Origin: Allobosea vaviloviae
GTDB taxonomy: Bacteria; Pseudomonadota; Alphaproteobacteria; Rhizobiales; Beijerinckiaceae
Direction: 5' to 3'
NCBI RefSeq assembly: GCF_001298265.1
Contig: NZ_LGSZ01000035.1
Location: 1-64,000, forward strand
DNA length: 64,000 nucleotides
Part shown: positions 43,841-52,881 of the stretch, in pieces
Position numbering within the stretch: the first letter of the stretch is position 1
Layout: each line of letters begins with the position of its first letter
Notes under the pieces: model-generated
What the model was told of the DNA's origin: nothing
Seen by the model: the letters and a program-made list of their open reading frames with translations, nothing else
Databases searched by the model: none
Position numbers and translations under genes: made by a program

Positions 43841-44125
43841 TCACACCTTGCCGTTCAGCCTCAGGCGCAGTTCCTTGCCGGTCTTGAAGACGGGCACGAA
43901 CTTCTCCTCGACGTCGACGGCATCGCCTGTCCGGGGATTGCGCCCGACGCGAGCAGAGCGCGCCTTGCGGGAAAAGGCGCCGAAGCCCCGTAACTCGACC
44001 CTGTCGCCGCGCGCGAGCGCCTTGACGACCTCATCGAGGATCGCCGTGACGATATTCTCGATATCGCGCTGATAGAGATGGCTGTTGCGCTCGGCGATGC
44101 GTTGTACAAGTTCTGATTTTATCAT
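43841..44125 (-). CDS. ihfB: Integration host factor subunit beta
   Basis: A DNA-bending HU/IHF-family protein. The 94-aa chain starts [13 protein letters not shown] and carries the beta-arm segment [26 protein letters not shown] with the intercalating proline, and ends near FKTGKELR. The early IKSELV start points to the IHF beta subunit. The ATG at 44125 lies 28 bp beyond the sppA stop. The partner ihfA is not in the window. Confidence 0.95.
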   Translation of the reverse strand: MIKSELVQRIAERNSHLYQRDIENIVTAILDEVVKALARGDRVELRGFGAFSRKARSARVGRNPRTGDAVDVEEKFVPVFKTGKELRLRLNGKV

Positions 44126-44153
44126 CGCTGCAATATAACCGCTTGTATCAACA

Positions 44154-45122
44154 TCACTTTTCGACCGCAGGCTGCCAGAGCGCCATGGGCGCGTCAAGCC
44201 GCAAACCAAAGGGCTGATCGGCGGCGCGGGCGATCAAAGCCGCCAGCGTTTCGAACCCTGCCGCACGGGCCAGAGCCTCGCTGGCGCTCCAGAGCCCGTA
44301 GGACGAGGATTCGCTGCGGCGACGCCAGTCGCGGACGCTCAAATCCTTGGCGACACCCCTCTCCCGCACGAGCCAGGCGATGGCCTCCGGCTCGCCGCCG
44401 AGTTCGTCGACGAGCTTGAGCCCGACAGCCTGTCGCCCCGTATGGACGCGCCCGTCCGATACCGTCGCAACCTCGGCATCGCCGAGCTTGCGACGCTCGC
44501 GCACCAGGCGCTTGAACCAGTCGTAATTGTCGTCGACGACGCGCTGGAGCGCGGCCCGCGCCTCGGGCGAGGTCGGCTCGTAGCCATTGGGTGCCGCCTT
44601 GAGCGGGCTCGACTTGATTTCCTCGAGCTTGACGCCGACCGTGTTCAGAAGCTGCCCGACATTGGGAATCTGGAACAGAACGCCGATCGAGCCGACGAGC
44701 GAACTCTGGCGCGCGATGATCCGGTCCGAGCCGATCGCGGCGATGTAGCCGCCCGACGCCGCCAATCCGTTCACGACGCTGACCATCGGCTTTTTCGCGG
44801 CCAGACGGCGCAGGGCGTCGTAGAGCGCCTCGGAGCCGCTGACCGTGCCACCTGGGCTGTCTATCGTCAGCAGCACCGCGGCGGCGCGGCTGTCCTCGAG
44901 CGACTTGATCAGTTCGAGGGTTCGCCGATCGCCGGAGATGAAGCCGGAGATGGTGACGCGGGCGATATGAGCCTGGCTGATCGAGCCGGGGGTCCGCCCG
45001 GTCCAGGCCAGACCGGCCACGACGGCGGCGCCGAGAACGCCGACGACGGCGAGAAGGCGCCAGAGCGTCAACTTGCGGCGCAGGCTGCGGCGATCGGCAA
45101 GCAGATCGGCATCAGACGACAT
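44154..45122 (-). CDS. sppA: Signal peptide peptidase SppA (short form)
   Basis: An S49-family membrane protease that degrades cleaved signal peptides. The 322-aa protein has an N-terminal membrane helix ([18 protein letters not shown]) and a single S49 domain: [16 protein letters not shown], the nucleophile serine in [12 protein letters not shown], and the general-base lysine in IKSSPLKAA. It is the short, tetramer/octamer-type form. It lies between the Hsp70-like gene and ihfB, all on one strand. Confidence 0.93.
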   Translation of the reverse strand: MSSDADLLADRRSLRRKLTLWRLLAVVGVLGAAVVAGLAWTGRTPGSISQAHIARVTISGFISGDRRTLELIKSLEDSRAAAVLLTIDSPGGTVSGSEALYDALRRLAAKKPMVSVVNGLAASGGYIAAIGSDRIIARQSSLVGSIGVLFQIPNVGQLLNTVGVKLEEIKSSPLKAAPNGYEPTSPEARAALQRVVDDNYDWFKRLVRERRKLGDAEVATVSDGRVHTGRQAVGLKLVDELGGEPEAIAWLVRERGVAKDLSVRDWRRRSESSSYGLWSASEALARAAGFETLAALIARAADQPFGLRLDAPMALWQPAVEK

Positions 45123-45195
45123 CACGGCACTCCACTCGGCTTCGGGTCCGTGGTGTAACCTCGCACTGGAGGCGGGGCAAGGCGAAGGACGGCGC

Positions 45196-46485
45196 TCAGG
45201 CCGCGACGCAGGAGCGCGCGCGGTCGAGCGCCAGCAGCGCGAGCCCGCTCGCCACCGAGCGGAAGGCATCGCCGACATGGATGCGTTCCGCTCCGAAACG
45301 ACGGTCGAACAGCGCGCGCACGGCCGGAACATGCGAGGTGCCGCCGGTCATGAACACGGCCTCGATCGCGCCTGCCGGAACACTCGCTTCTGCCAGCGCC
45401 CGGTCGAGGGCGGCCTCGATCGCGGCAACGTCGCCCGCGATCCAGCCATCGAAATCGGCGCGCGTGATGGTGCGCTCGATCGACACATCCATCTGATGGA
45501 AGCGCAGCACGGTTTCATCGGCGCCCGAGAGCGCGATCTTGGCGGCGGAGACGGCGCGGTAAAGCTCATAGCCGAGATCGTATTCGATCACCGTCAGCAG
45601 ATCCTCGAGCTTGCCGGGCTCGACGGCGTCGCGGATCAAGGCCTTGAGCTCGGCCATGGTCTCGCGGCTCTTCATCAGAGAGAGGCGGTGCCATTGCGCG
45701 AAGGCGGCGTGGTAATGCGCGGGTATCGGCAGCAGCTTCTCGAAGGAGCGGTAGTCGGAGCCCTTGCCCAGCCGCGGCGAGATCGCATGCTCGATGATGC
45801 GGTAGTCGAAGGTGTCACCGGCGACGCCGACGCCGGCATGGGAGAGCGGGATGGCCTCCAGGCGCCCTGCCCCGCCGGGCTCGAAGCGCATCACCGAGAA
45901 GTCGCTGGTGCCGCCGCCGAAATCGGCGACCAGCATGGTCTGTGGCTGCTTGAGGTCGCGGGCATACCAATAAGCGGCGCCCAGCGGTTCATAGGCGAAA
46001 TCGACCTGCGGCATGCCCGCCTTGGCATAGGAGGCCCGAAGCCGGCCAAGCGCCAGGTCCTCGTCGGGACGTTCACCGGCGAAGACGACGGGGCGGCCGG
46101 AGACCAGCGGCGTGACGGCCAGACCGTCGAGACCGGCCGAGACATCCGACAGGAAGACGCCGATCAGATCCTCCAATTGGAAAAGCTTGCCGAACAGCCG
46201 CGTCTCCTGGAAGGCACGGCTGGAGAGATGGGTCTTGAGCGACTGCAGGAAGCGGTGCTCGGTGGTCATGCCCAGCGCCATGTCGAGCGCGTCTGGGCCG
46301 CTGACATGCGCGATGCGAGCCTGCGGCGGGCGGCCCTCGCGCCAGAACATCAGCGCCGAGCGATAGGCATCGACCGCGCCCTGTTTCGTCGCGAAAGAGC
46401 GCGTCGTCACCGAGCCGTCGGCCGCGGCCAGAGCGACGACGCTGTTGGTGGTGCCGAAATCGATGCCGATCGCCGCCGTGGTCAT
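45196..46485 (-). CDS. Hsp70 family protein (YegD-like)
   Basis: A 429-aa actin-fold ATPase similar to DnaK in the phosphate-binding motif GIDFGTTNS and the second ATP motif VADFGGGTSDFSV, and with FMTGGTSHVPAVRAL near the C terminus. The C-terminal substrate-binding and lid domains of DnaK are missing, as in E. coli YegD. The client is unknown. The ATG at 46485 has AAGGA 8 nt before it; the open frame upstream runs through repeat C. It sits between rpsA and sppA. Confidence 0.9.
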   Translation of the reverse strand: MTTAAIGIDFGTTNSVVALAAADGSVTTRSFATKQGAVDAYRSALMFWREGRPPQARIAHVSGPDALDMALGMTTEHRFLQSLKTHLSSRAFQETRLFGKLFQLEDLIGVFLSDVSAGLDGLAVTPLVSGRPVVFAGERPDEDLALGRLRASYAKAGMPQVDFAYEPLGAAYWYARDLKQPQTMLVADFGGGTSDFSVMRFEPGGAGRLEAIPLSHAGVGVAGDTFDYRIIEHAISPRLGKGSDYRSFEKLLPIPAHYHAAFAQWHRLSLMKSRETMAELKALIRDAVEPGKLEDLLTVIEYDLGYELYRAVSAAKIALSGADETVLRFHQMDVSIERTITRADFDGWIAGDVAAIEAALDRALAEASVPAGAIEAVFMTGGTSHVPAVRALFDRRFGAERIHVGDAFRSVASGLALLALDRARSCVAA

Positions 46486-46510
46486 GGCGCAGGTCCTTCT
46501 TTGCGATGAG

Positions 46511-46652
46511 CACGCTGTCATTCCGGGGCGTCGCGCAGCGATGAACCCGGAACCCACGACGGGGCGAGCGTGTCCCAGCAGCAGTGGCCAGGGCTCGCCC
46601 AGTCGTGGGTTCCGGGTTCGGCCCTGGCGGGCCACCCCGGAATGACAGCGTG
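46511..46652. repeat. Palindromic intergenic repeat, family C
   Basis: A nested palindrome of about 142 bp. Outer arms of 18 bp (46511-46528 with 46635-46652) are perfect; inner arms of 17 bp (46544-46560 with 46602-46618) are perfect; a further GGGCGAGC/GCTCGCCC pair lies inside (46562-46569 with 46593-46600). It separates rpsA from the Hsp70-like gene. Confidence 0.75.
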
Positions 46653-46728
46653 GTTTCGAAACAAAAGCCCGCGCGGATTTCTCCGCGCGGGCTGATCGAG
46701 ACATCCGGCCGCCGTAGCGGCCGAACGA

Positions 46729-48432
46729 TCACTTCTTGTCGGTCGTCGCCTTCTTGAGGGCGGCGCCCAGGATGTCGCCGAGCGAGGCGCCGGAGTCGGC
46801 GGAGCCGTACTGCGCCATCGCCTCCTTCTCCTCGGCCATTTCCAGGGCCTTGATCGAGACCTGGATCTTGCGGGCCTTCTTGTCGAAGAGGATGACGCGG
46901 GCGTCGACCTTTTCGCCAGCCGCGAAGCGCTCGGGGCGCTGCTCGGCGCGATCGCGAGCGATCTCGGCGCGCTTGATGAAGGTGGTCATGTCGGTGCCGG
47001 CGATCTTGACGTCGAGACCGCCTTCCTTGACCTCGATCACCTCACAGGTGACGACCTGGCCCTTCTTGAACTCGCCGGCATCCACGAAGGGATCGCCGCC
47101 GAGCTGCTTCAGGCCGAGCGAGATACGCTCCTTCTCGACGTCCACATCGAGAACGACAGCCTGGAGCATGTCGCCCTTCTTGTATTCCTCGATGACCTGC
47201 TCGCCCGGACGGTTCCAGTCGAGGTCGGAGAGATGGATCATGCCGTCGATATCGCCTTCGAGACCCAGGAACAGGCCGAACTCGGTCTTGTTCTTGACCT
47301 CGCCCTCGACCACCGCACCGGCCGGATGGGTCTCCGCGAAGACCTCCCAGGGGTTGCGCAGGGTCTGCTTGAGGCCGAGCGAGATGCGACGCTTGACCTG
47401 ATCCACCTCGAGGATCGCGACGTCGACTTCCTGCGAGGTCGAGACGATCTTGCCGGGGTGGACGTTCTTCTTGGTCCAGGACATCTCGGAGACGTGGATG
47501 AGGCCCTCGATGCCCGGCTCCACTTCGACGAAGGCGCCGTAGTCCGTGATGTTGGTGACGCGACCCTTGAGGCGCGCGCCGACGGGGTAACGGGCCGCAA
47601 TGCCATCCCACGGGTCAGCAAGCAGCTGCTTGATGCCGAGCGAGATGCGGTGCGTGTCCTGGTTGATCTTGATGATCTTGACCTTGACCGTCTGGCCGAT
47701 GGTCACGACCTCGGACGGATGGTTCACGCGGCGCCAGGCCATGTCGGTGACATGGAGCAGGCCGTCGATGCCGCCCAGATCCACGAACGCACCGTATTCG
47801 GTGATGTTCTTGACGACGCCGTCGATGACCTGGCCCTCTTCGAGCGAAGCCACGAGCTCGGAACGAGCCTCGGCGCGGGTCTCTTCGAGGACGGTGCGGC
47901 GCGACACGACGATGTTGCCGCGGCGGCGATCCATCTTGAGGATCTCGAAGGGCTGCGGCTGGCCCATCAGCGGGCCGACGTCGCGGATCGGGCGGATGTC
48001 GACCTGCGAACGCGGCAGGAAGGCCACGGCGCCGTCGAGATCGACGGTGTAGCCGCCCTTGACGGTGTTGAAGATGACGCCCGAGACCTTCTCGCGAGCC
48101 TCGAAAGCCTTCTCGAGCTTGACCCAGCTCTCCTCGCGGCGAGCCTTGTCGCGCGAGATGACGGCTTCGCCGAGCGCGTTCTCGATCCGGTCCAGATAGA
48201 CCTCGACCTCGTCGCCGACCTTGATGTCCTGGTCACGGCCGGGGCCGTTGAATTCCTTGAGCGCGACGCGCCCTTCCGTCTTCAGTCCGACATCGATGAT
48301 CGCCATGTCCTTTTCGATGGCGACGACGATGCCCTTGATGACGGAACCTTCGAGGGCTTCGTTCTGACCGAAGGATTCCTCGAGAAGGGCGGCGAAATCC
48401 TCGCGGCCCGAAAAGCTTTCTACGGCTGACAT
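46729..48432 (-). CDS. rpsA: 30S ribosomal protein S1
   Basis: Binds mRNA and the 30S subunit during initiation. The 567-aa protein has six S1 repeats, seen in segments such as [41 protein letters not shown] and [21 protein letters not shown]. The usual upstream neighbour in alphaproteobacteria, cmk, is not here; instead a VapBC pair lies 304 bp upstream on the same strand. The gene is followed by repeat C. Confidence 0.97.
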   Translation of the reverse strand: MSAVESFSGREDFAALLEESFGQNEALEGSVIKGIVVAIEKDMAIIDVGLKTEGRVALKEFNGPGRDQDIKVGDEVEVYLDRIENALGEAVISRDKARREESWVKLEKAFEAREKVSGVIFNTVKGGYTVDLDGAVAFLPRSQVDIRPIRDVGPLMGQPQPFEILKMDRRRGNIVVSRRTVLEETRAEARSELVASLEEGQVIDGVVKNITEYGAFVDLGGIDGLLHVTDMAWRRVNHPSEVVTIGQTVKVKIIKINQDTHRISLGIKQLLADPWDGIAARYPVGARLKGRVTNITDYGAFVEVEPGIEGLIHVSEMSWTKKNVHPGKIVSTSQEVDVAILEVDQVKRRISLGLKQTLRNPWEVFAETHPAGAVVEGEVKNKTEFGLFLGLEGDIDGMIHLSDLDWNRPGEQVIEEYKKGDMLQAVVLDVDVEKERISLGLKQLGGDPFVDAGEFKKGQVVTCEVIEVKEGGLDVKIAGTDMTTFIKRAEIARDRAEQRPERFAAGEKVDARVILFDKKARKIQVSIKALEMAEEKEAMAQYGSADSGASLGDILGAALKKATTDKK

Positions 48433-48736
48433 GCATTCTCCTGACGCCGGCCGCGTATCCCGCGGATGTCCGGCAAGCGCCCGATTGGGTTGGTGTTGCA
48501 GGCCGAATGCTCCCGTCGGCGCCTCGTGAGAGGCTGGTCCACCCGTCCGCGCATCGCAGCGCCGGAACGGAAGAACGGCGCTAGGCCGCCGGTTTCACAT
48601 CCGCATCCGAACGATCCGCCCCAAACACGAAACGGGAGCCGGCCGAAAAGGCCGCCCCCGGCTGTGATCGATCACGGCCTTATCGGACAGGCGCGATGTA
48701 GTGGAAACAGGGCGCGAGGGCAAGGGCGAAGGCGCT
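48433..48736. other. rpsA upstream region
   Basis: A 304-bp gap between vapC and rpsA on the same strand. It should contain the rpsA promoter and leader; a candidate terminator for vapBC lies at 48622-48663, and a perfect palindrome GTGATCGATCAC at 48664-48675. No gene is seen. Confidence 0.6.
48622..48663 (-). terminator. Candidate terminator between vapBC and rpsA
   Basis: On the minus strand a branched hairpin (AGCC/GGCT outer, GGCC/GGCC inner, loop TTTTC) is followed by GTTTCGTGTTT. It would separate the toxin-antitoxin transcript from rpsA, although the T run is broken. Confidence 0.4.
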
Positions 48737-49141
48737 TCAGCCCTCAATCAGCCAGTTCTCGATCGTGAGGCCGGGAATGTCGCGGAAGTCGCGCTCGTTG
48801 TTGGTGACGAGGGTGGCGCCGAGGCTGATGGCGTGGCCTGCGATCATGCGGTCAAAGTCGCGGCCACGGACCCAGCCTTGCGCTGACAGCATCGCGCCAT
48901 ACGCCTCGGCCTGAGCCTTGCCGAAGGCAACGATGGGAAGGTGTGCAAGTAGCTTCTCCAGCCGCCCCCGACGTCCCAGTGCATCGAGATCGTTCGATCT
49001 GAGCCCTCGCTGAAGCTCGGCGATGCTGAGAGCCGACACCAACACGGCGCCTTCATGCTCTATCATTTTCCTCAAGATCGACCGCACGCCGTCGCGGGCA
49101 TCGATATCGACGTTGGTGTCGAGCAGAAAGCCCACGCTCAA
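48737..49141 (-). CDS. VapC-family PIN-domain ribonuclease toxin
   Basis: A 134-aa PIN-domain protein. The acidic metal site is seen as FLLDTNV (first Asp), IAELQRGL (Glu), the GRDFDRMIAGHA segment (Asp) and TNNERDFRDIPG (last Asp cluster). The LSI-AELQRG region is typical of VapC toxins that cleave tRNA or rRNA. It overlaps the antitoxin end by 4 bp. It lies upstream of rpsA on the same strand. Confidence 0.9.
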   Translation of the reverse strand: MSVGFLLDTNVDIDARDGVRSILRKMIEHEGAVLVSALSIAELQRGLRSNDLDALGRRGRLEKLLAHLPIVAFGKAQAEAYGAMLSAQGWVRGRDFDRMIAGHAISLGATLVTNNERDFRDIPGLTIENWLIEG

Positions 49142-49371
49142 TACCGCTCCCGTTCGGGAAGCTCCATTCGCTCAATCGGCTCGGAAGGCGGTAGCGGCGG
49201 GGCCAGGAGAAGTTCTACCAGAACCTGTCGGAGACCTTCGCGCTTCGGCAAGATCGTCAACACGTCGCCATGACGCGTGATCGTCAGCTCCTGGCCATCC
49301 TCGAACGCCATCTCCGCGGGGACGCGGATCGCCTGGCTGTTACCGGATTTGAAAGCGCGGGTGGTGGCCAT
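49138..49371 (-). CDS. VapB-type AbrB/SpoVT antitoxin
   Basis: A 77-aa antitoxin with an N-terminal swapped-hairpin AbrB DNA-binding domain: AFKSGNSQAIRVPAEM, then ELTITRHGDVLTILPK. The C-terminal tail (LAPPLPPSEPIERM and after) should bind the VapC toxin. Stop and toxin start overlap (ATGA). It would repress its own promoter with the toxin. Confidence 0.9.
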   Translation of the reverse strand: MATTRAFKSGNSQAIRVPAEMAFEDGQELTITRHGDVLTILPKREGLRQVLVELLLAPPLPPSEPIERMELPERERY

Positions 49372-49456
49372 CGGCTTTCTCCTGCAAGACGATCATGCTT
49401 TCATCAGGGAATGTGGCCAGCACGATCAGCCATGTCAATCCTCGTATATACATGAG

Positions 49457-50128
49457 ATGGCGATGACCGACGATCCTGACACCCCCGCCGACAGCAAACT
49501 TACCCGGACCAAGCAGGCCTGGGCGCGCTCGGCCAAGTTCCTGACCGGGCGCATCGCTCGTCCAGACAGCGAGCGGCTGCCGCCGGGCCAGCATCTGGTC
49601 AAGGACTGGCCCGTGCTCGATCTCGGCCTGCAACCGGAAATCGCACTGGAAAGCTGGACGCTCGACGTCGACGGCGCGGTCGAGAACCGGCTGCACTGGC
49701 GCTGGGCCGATGTCCTGGCGCAGGAGCAGACGCAGGACGTCTCCGACATCCACTGCGTCACGACCTGGTCACGCTACGACAACCGCTGGGAGGGCGTCTC
49801 GACGCGGACGCTGCTCGACCTGGTCCATCTGAAGCCGGAGTGCGGCTTCGTCGTGCTGCATTCCTATGACGGCTACACCACCAACCTCACACTGGAGGAT
49901 TTCGCCAGCGGGGACGCCATCCTCGCCCATCGCTGGGAGGGCAGTCCGATCCCGACCGAGCATGGCGGGCCGCTGCGGCTGGTGCTGCCGAAGCTCTATT
50001 TCTGGAAGAGCGCCAAGTGGCTGAAGCGGATCGAGTTCACGACCGCCAACCGGCCCGGCTTCTGGGAGGTCCGCGGCTATCACGACCGCGGCGACCCGTG
50101 GATGGAAGAGCGCTATAGCGGCGATTGA
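49457..50128 (+). CDS. Sulfite oxidase-like molybdopterin oxidoreductase
   Basis: A 223-aa protein of the sulfite oxidase/MsrP fold. The molybdenum-ligating cysteine is in SDIHCVTTWSRYDN (Cys100), and HRWEGSPIPTEHGGPLRLVLPKLYFWKSAKWL is the conserved C-terminal region of the family. No signal peptide or heme domain is present, unlike MsrP or sulfite dehydrogenase, so it is probably cytoplasmic with an unknown acceptor. ATGs at 49457 and 49463 are both possible. No MsrQ partner is adjacent. Confidence 0.9.
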   Translation: MAMTDDPDTPADSKLTRTKQAWARSAKFLTGRIARPDSERLPPGQHLVKDWPVLDLGLQPEIALESWTLDVDGAVENRLHWRWADVLAQEQTQDVSDIHCVTTWSRYDNRWEGVSTRTLLDLVHLKPECGFVVLHSYDGYTTNLTLEDFASGDAILAHRWEGSPIPTEHGGPLRLVLPKLYFWKSAKWLKRIEFTTANRPGFWEVRGYHDRGDPWMEERYSGD

Positions 50129-50138
50129 GAACAGGAAA

Positions 50139-50167
50139 CGGCGCCGGGGACCTCATCCCCGACGCCG
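50139..50167. terminator. Hairpin between convergent genes
   Basis: CGGCGCCGGGGA (50139-50150) pairs with TCCCCGACGCCG (50156-50167) with one mismatch. It lies between genes ending at 50128 (plus) and 50240 (minus). On the minus strand TTTCC follows. Confidence 0.55.
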
Positions 50168-50239
50168 CTGCTGCCGCCCTACTTAATCGACCGCTCGTCC
50201 TTGACCCGCTGCCAGACCCGATCACGGCCGTCTAAAGGA

Positions 50240-52072
50240 TCAGAACTCCGACCAGCCACCGGCCGATCCGCCGGCCGCACGCCGCGGTGGCGTCTGCGGC
50301 CGTTGCGGCGTGTGGGCACGGACGGCGGCCATATGCGGCGCGGCCTGCTTGAGTTCGGCCATGACACTGGCTTCCAGGCTCCGCAATGGAGCCCCCGAGA
50401 TGCGGAAATTCTCCACCATCTGCCTCAGCGAGGCGGTCGCGGTCTGAAGCTCGCGGGCCACGCCGGCGCTCTCATCGGCCATCGCGGAGTTACGCTGGGT
50501 CATGTCGTCCATATGGGCGACGACCTTGGCGACCTCCTCGATGCCGTTGGCCTGTTCGTTCGACGCGCTGGAGATGTCGGCGAGCGCGGCGGCGACGCTG
50601 GTCGAGGAGCCCACGATTTCGGACAGCGCCGAGCCGGCGTCCTTCACCAGCCTGACGCCGCTTGCGACCTCCTGCGTCGAGTTGGTGATCAGCTTCTTGA
50701 TGTCGTTGGCGGCTTCGCTGGAGCGCTGAGCCAAGGCGCGGACCTCCGAGGCCACGACTGCAAAGCCCTTGCCGGCATCGCCAGCGCGGGCTGCCTCGAC
50801 TGCCGCGTTCAGCGCCAGCAGATTGGTCTGGAACGCAATGTTGTCGATCACCGTGATGATCTCGGCAATATCGCTCGATGCCTTTTCGATCCGCTCCATG
50901 GCGATCACCGCGTCGCCGACGATCCCGCCGCCACGATTGGCGATGCCGTTGGCCGTCTCGCCAAGGCTCGTCGCTTCGCGGGCGCGCTCCGCGCTCTGCT
51001 TGACAGAGGCGGCAAGCTCCTCGGTCGTCGCGGCTGTTTCCTCGAGGCTGCTGGCCTGCTCTTCCGTGCGCTGGGCCAGATCGCGGCTGTCTGCACCGAT
51101 CCGGTCGGCGCCGGTGGTGATCTGTTGCGAAATCGTCGCGACCGTCCGGATGACCTCGGCGAAGGAATCGACCAGTTCGTTGATGCCGCCACAGAGTTCG
51201 GCGATCTCGCCGGTCTTGCCCTGCAGCGAGATCCGCTCGGTCAGATTGCGCGCCATCGCGGCGTTGACGACACCGCGGGTATCGGCGACGGCATCGCGCA
51301 GCGCATCCTGAGCCAGTTTGTTGGCCGTGATGTCGGTGGCGAATTTCACGACCTTGAACGGTTTGCCGATGGCATCGAAGATCGGATTGTAGCTCGCCTG
51401 GAGCCAGATTTGACGGCCGCCCTGGCCGATCCGGCGATACTGGCCCTCGTCATACTCGCCGCGCCCGAGTTTCTCCCAAAACCGGCGGTAGGCTTCGCCG
51501 CTCCGTTCCGCGGGATCGACGAACAGGCTGTGATGCTTGCCCTTGATATCGGCCAGGGTGTAGCCGACCGCGCCGAGGAAGTTGTCGTTGGCGTCGAGGA
51601 TCGTTCCGGCGAGATCGAACTCGATGACGGCTTGCGACTTTCGAATCGCGGTCATCTGGCCCTCGAGGTTCGCTGTCGCTTCCTTCTGCGCCGAGACATC
51701 CGTGGCGAATTTGATGACTTTCACCGGCTTGCCGGAGGAATTGAGGATCGGCGTATAGGTCGCCTGCAACCAAACCCGCTTGCCGCCCTTCCCGATCCGG
51801 AGAAATTGCTCCTCGATCGCCTCGCCCCGGTTCAGGCGCGCCCAGAATTCCGCGTATTCGGCCGAGCCGCGATACGAGTCGTCGACAAACATCCGATGAT
51901 GCTTGCCGAGAATTTCTTCCCTTGAGTATTTGACAACGTCTGTAAAATTCTTGTTCGCATCGAGAATGTTTCCCGACATATCAAATTCGATAACGGCCTG
52001 GGAACGCCTTATCGCGGCAGCTTCACCAGCAACGGAATGCCCCAAGCCCGAAAATGGTATTCTCATTGTCAT
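50240..52072 (-). CDS. Soluble methyl-accepting chemotaxis protein with two PAS domains
   Basis: A 610-aa chemoreceptor with two tandem PAS/PAC domains (about 20-135 and 140-255, each with the AVIEFD...GNILDANxNF and VxLQAxYxPI pattern), a short HAMP-like linker and the MCP signalling hairpin with the tip EVRALAQRSSEAANDIKKLI. No membrane segment is present, so it is cytoplasmic. The chain ends in GWSEF, matching the x-W-x-x-F CheR/CheB tethering pentapeptide. The PAS domains may bind heme or flavin to sense oxygen or redox state. ATG at 52072 or 52066. Confidence 0.93.
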   Translation of the reverse strand: MTMRIPFSGLGHSVAGEAAAIRRSQAVIEFDMSGNILDANKNFTDVVKYSREEILGKHHRMFVDDSYRGSAEYAEFWARLNRGEAIEEQFLRIGKGGKRVWLQATYTPILNSSGKPVKVIKFATDVSAQKEATANLEGQMTAIRKSQAVIEFDLAGTILDANDNFLGAVGYTLADIKGKHHSLFVDPAERSGEAYRRFWEKLGRGEYDEGQYRRIGQGGRQIWLQASYNPIFDAIGKPFKVVKFATDITANKLAQDALRDAVADTRGVVNAAMARNLTERISLQGKTGEIAELCGGINELVDSFAEVIRTVATISQQITTGADRIGADSRDLAQRTEEQASSLEETAATTEELAASVKQSAERAREATSLGETANGIANRGGGIVGDAVIAMERIEKASSDIAEIITVIDNIAFQTNLLALNAAVEAARAGDAGKGFAVVASEVRALAQRSSEAANDIKKLITNSTQEVASGVRLVKDAGSALSEIVGSSTSVAAALADISSASNEQANGIEEVAKVVAHMDDMTQRNSAMADESAGVARELQTATASLRQMVENFRISGAPLRSLEASVMAELKQAAPHMAAVRAHTPQRPQTPPRRAAGGSAGGWSEF

Positions 52073-52292
52073 TGTCCCGAACCGTGGCGGTAACGCGATG
52101 ACGTTACGTCCGCTTTGTTTTGAACAATAATGGTTAAAAAATTGGTTCGGACCGGGCGCCTGCGACATCGTAGACATGGCGCATTGCCCGCCGCTCAGAC
52201 CCAGCCGCGCAACGCGCAGCGGCCATCTTCCCCTACGTCGTCCTTCATGCGAGGTTGCATGCGAGATTTCGCCTGCGCTTGAGGAGCACGCC

Positions 52293-52850
52293 ATGGGCTG
52301 GGTCGTCTTGGGGCTGATCGCTGCCCTCGCTGTCTACCTGGTCATGACCTATAACGGCCTCGTCGCGATGCGACAGCGGGTCGGCCAGGCCTTCGCGGAC
52401 ATCGACGTCCAGCTCAAGCAGCGCCACGACCTCATCCCCAATCTGGTCGAGACGGTGAAGGGCTACGCCACGCATGAGAAGAGCACGCTCGACGCCGTGA
52501 TCGCGGCGCGCAACGCGGCGCAAGGGGCGGGCAGCGTTCATGACAAGGCCGCAGCCGAGCAGCAGCTTTCGGGCGCAGTCGGCCGGCTTCTGGCGCTGGG
52601 CGAGGCCTATCCCGACCTCAAGGCTTCAGCCAATTTCCAGCAGCTCCAGGTCGATCTCGGCCATGTCGAGGACAAGCTCGCCGCCGCGCGGCGCTTCTTC
52701 AACAATGCCGTCAGCGAGTTCAACGCCGCTATACAGGCCTTTCCGGCCGTGCTGTTCGCGCCGCAGATGGGCTTCACGCAGCGGGAGTTCTTCGATGTCG
52801 GCGAGACGGTGCGCGGGCAGATCGAGGTGGCGCCGACCGTGAAGTTCTGA
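52293..52850 (+). CDS. LemA family protein
   Basis: A 185-aa LemA-family protein with one N-terminal membrane helix (WVVLGLIAALAVYLVMTYN) followed by the conserved LVxxRQRVxxAxADIDVQLKQRHDLIPNLVETVKGY helix and a four-helix bundle. LemA proteins often pair with an M48 protease, as here (31 bp downstream). GAGGAG precedes the ATG. Function in the envelope is unknown. Confidence 0.93.
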   Translation: MGWVVLGLIAALAVYLVMTYNGLVAMRQRVGQAFADIDVQLKQRHDLIPNLVETVKGYATHEKSTLDAVIAARNAAQGAGSVHDKAAAEQQLSGAVGRLLALGEAYPDLKASANFQQLQVDLGHVEDKLAAARRFFNNAVSEFNAAIQAFPAVLFAPQMGFTQREFFDVGETVRGQIEVAPTVKF

Positions 52851-52881
52851 CAGCCGGCCGATACCGGCGACAGGAGCGGCG

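Noticed and set aside
42333..44072. 579-codon plus-strand frame over the cyclodeaminase, lapA and ihfB region
   Set aside because: All three genes on the minus strand have clear family motifs; this frame has none.
50201..51925. 574-codon plus-strand frame over the chemoreceptor
   Set aside because: Shadow of the MCP gene, with no domain of its own.
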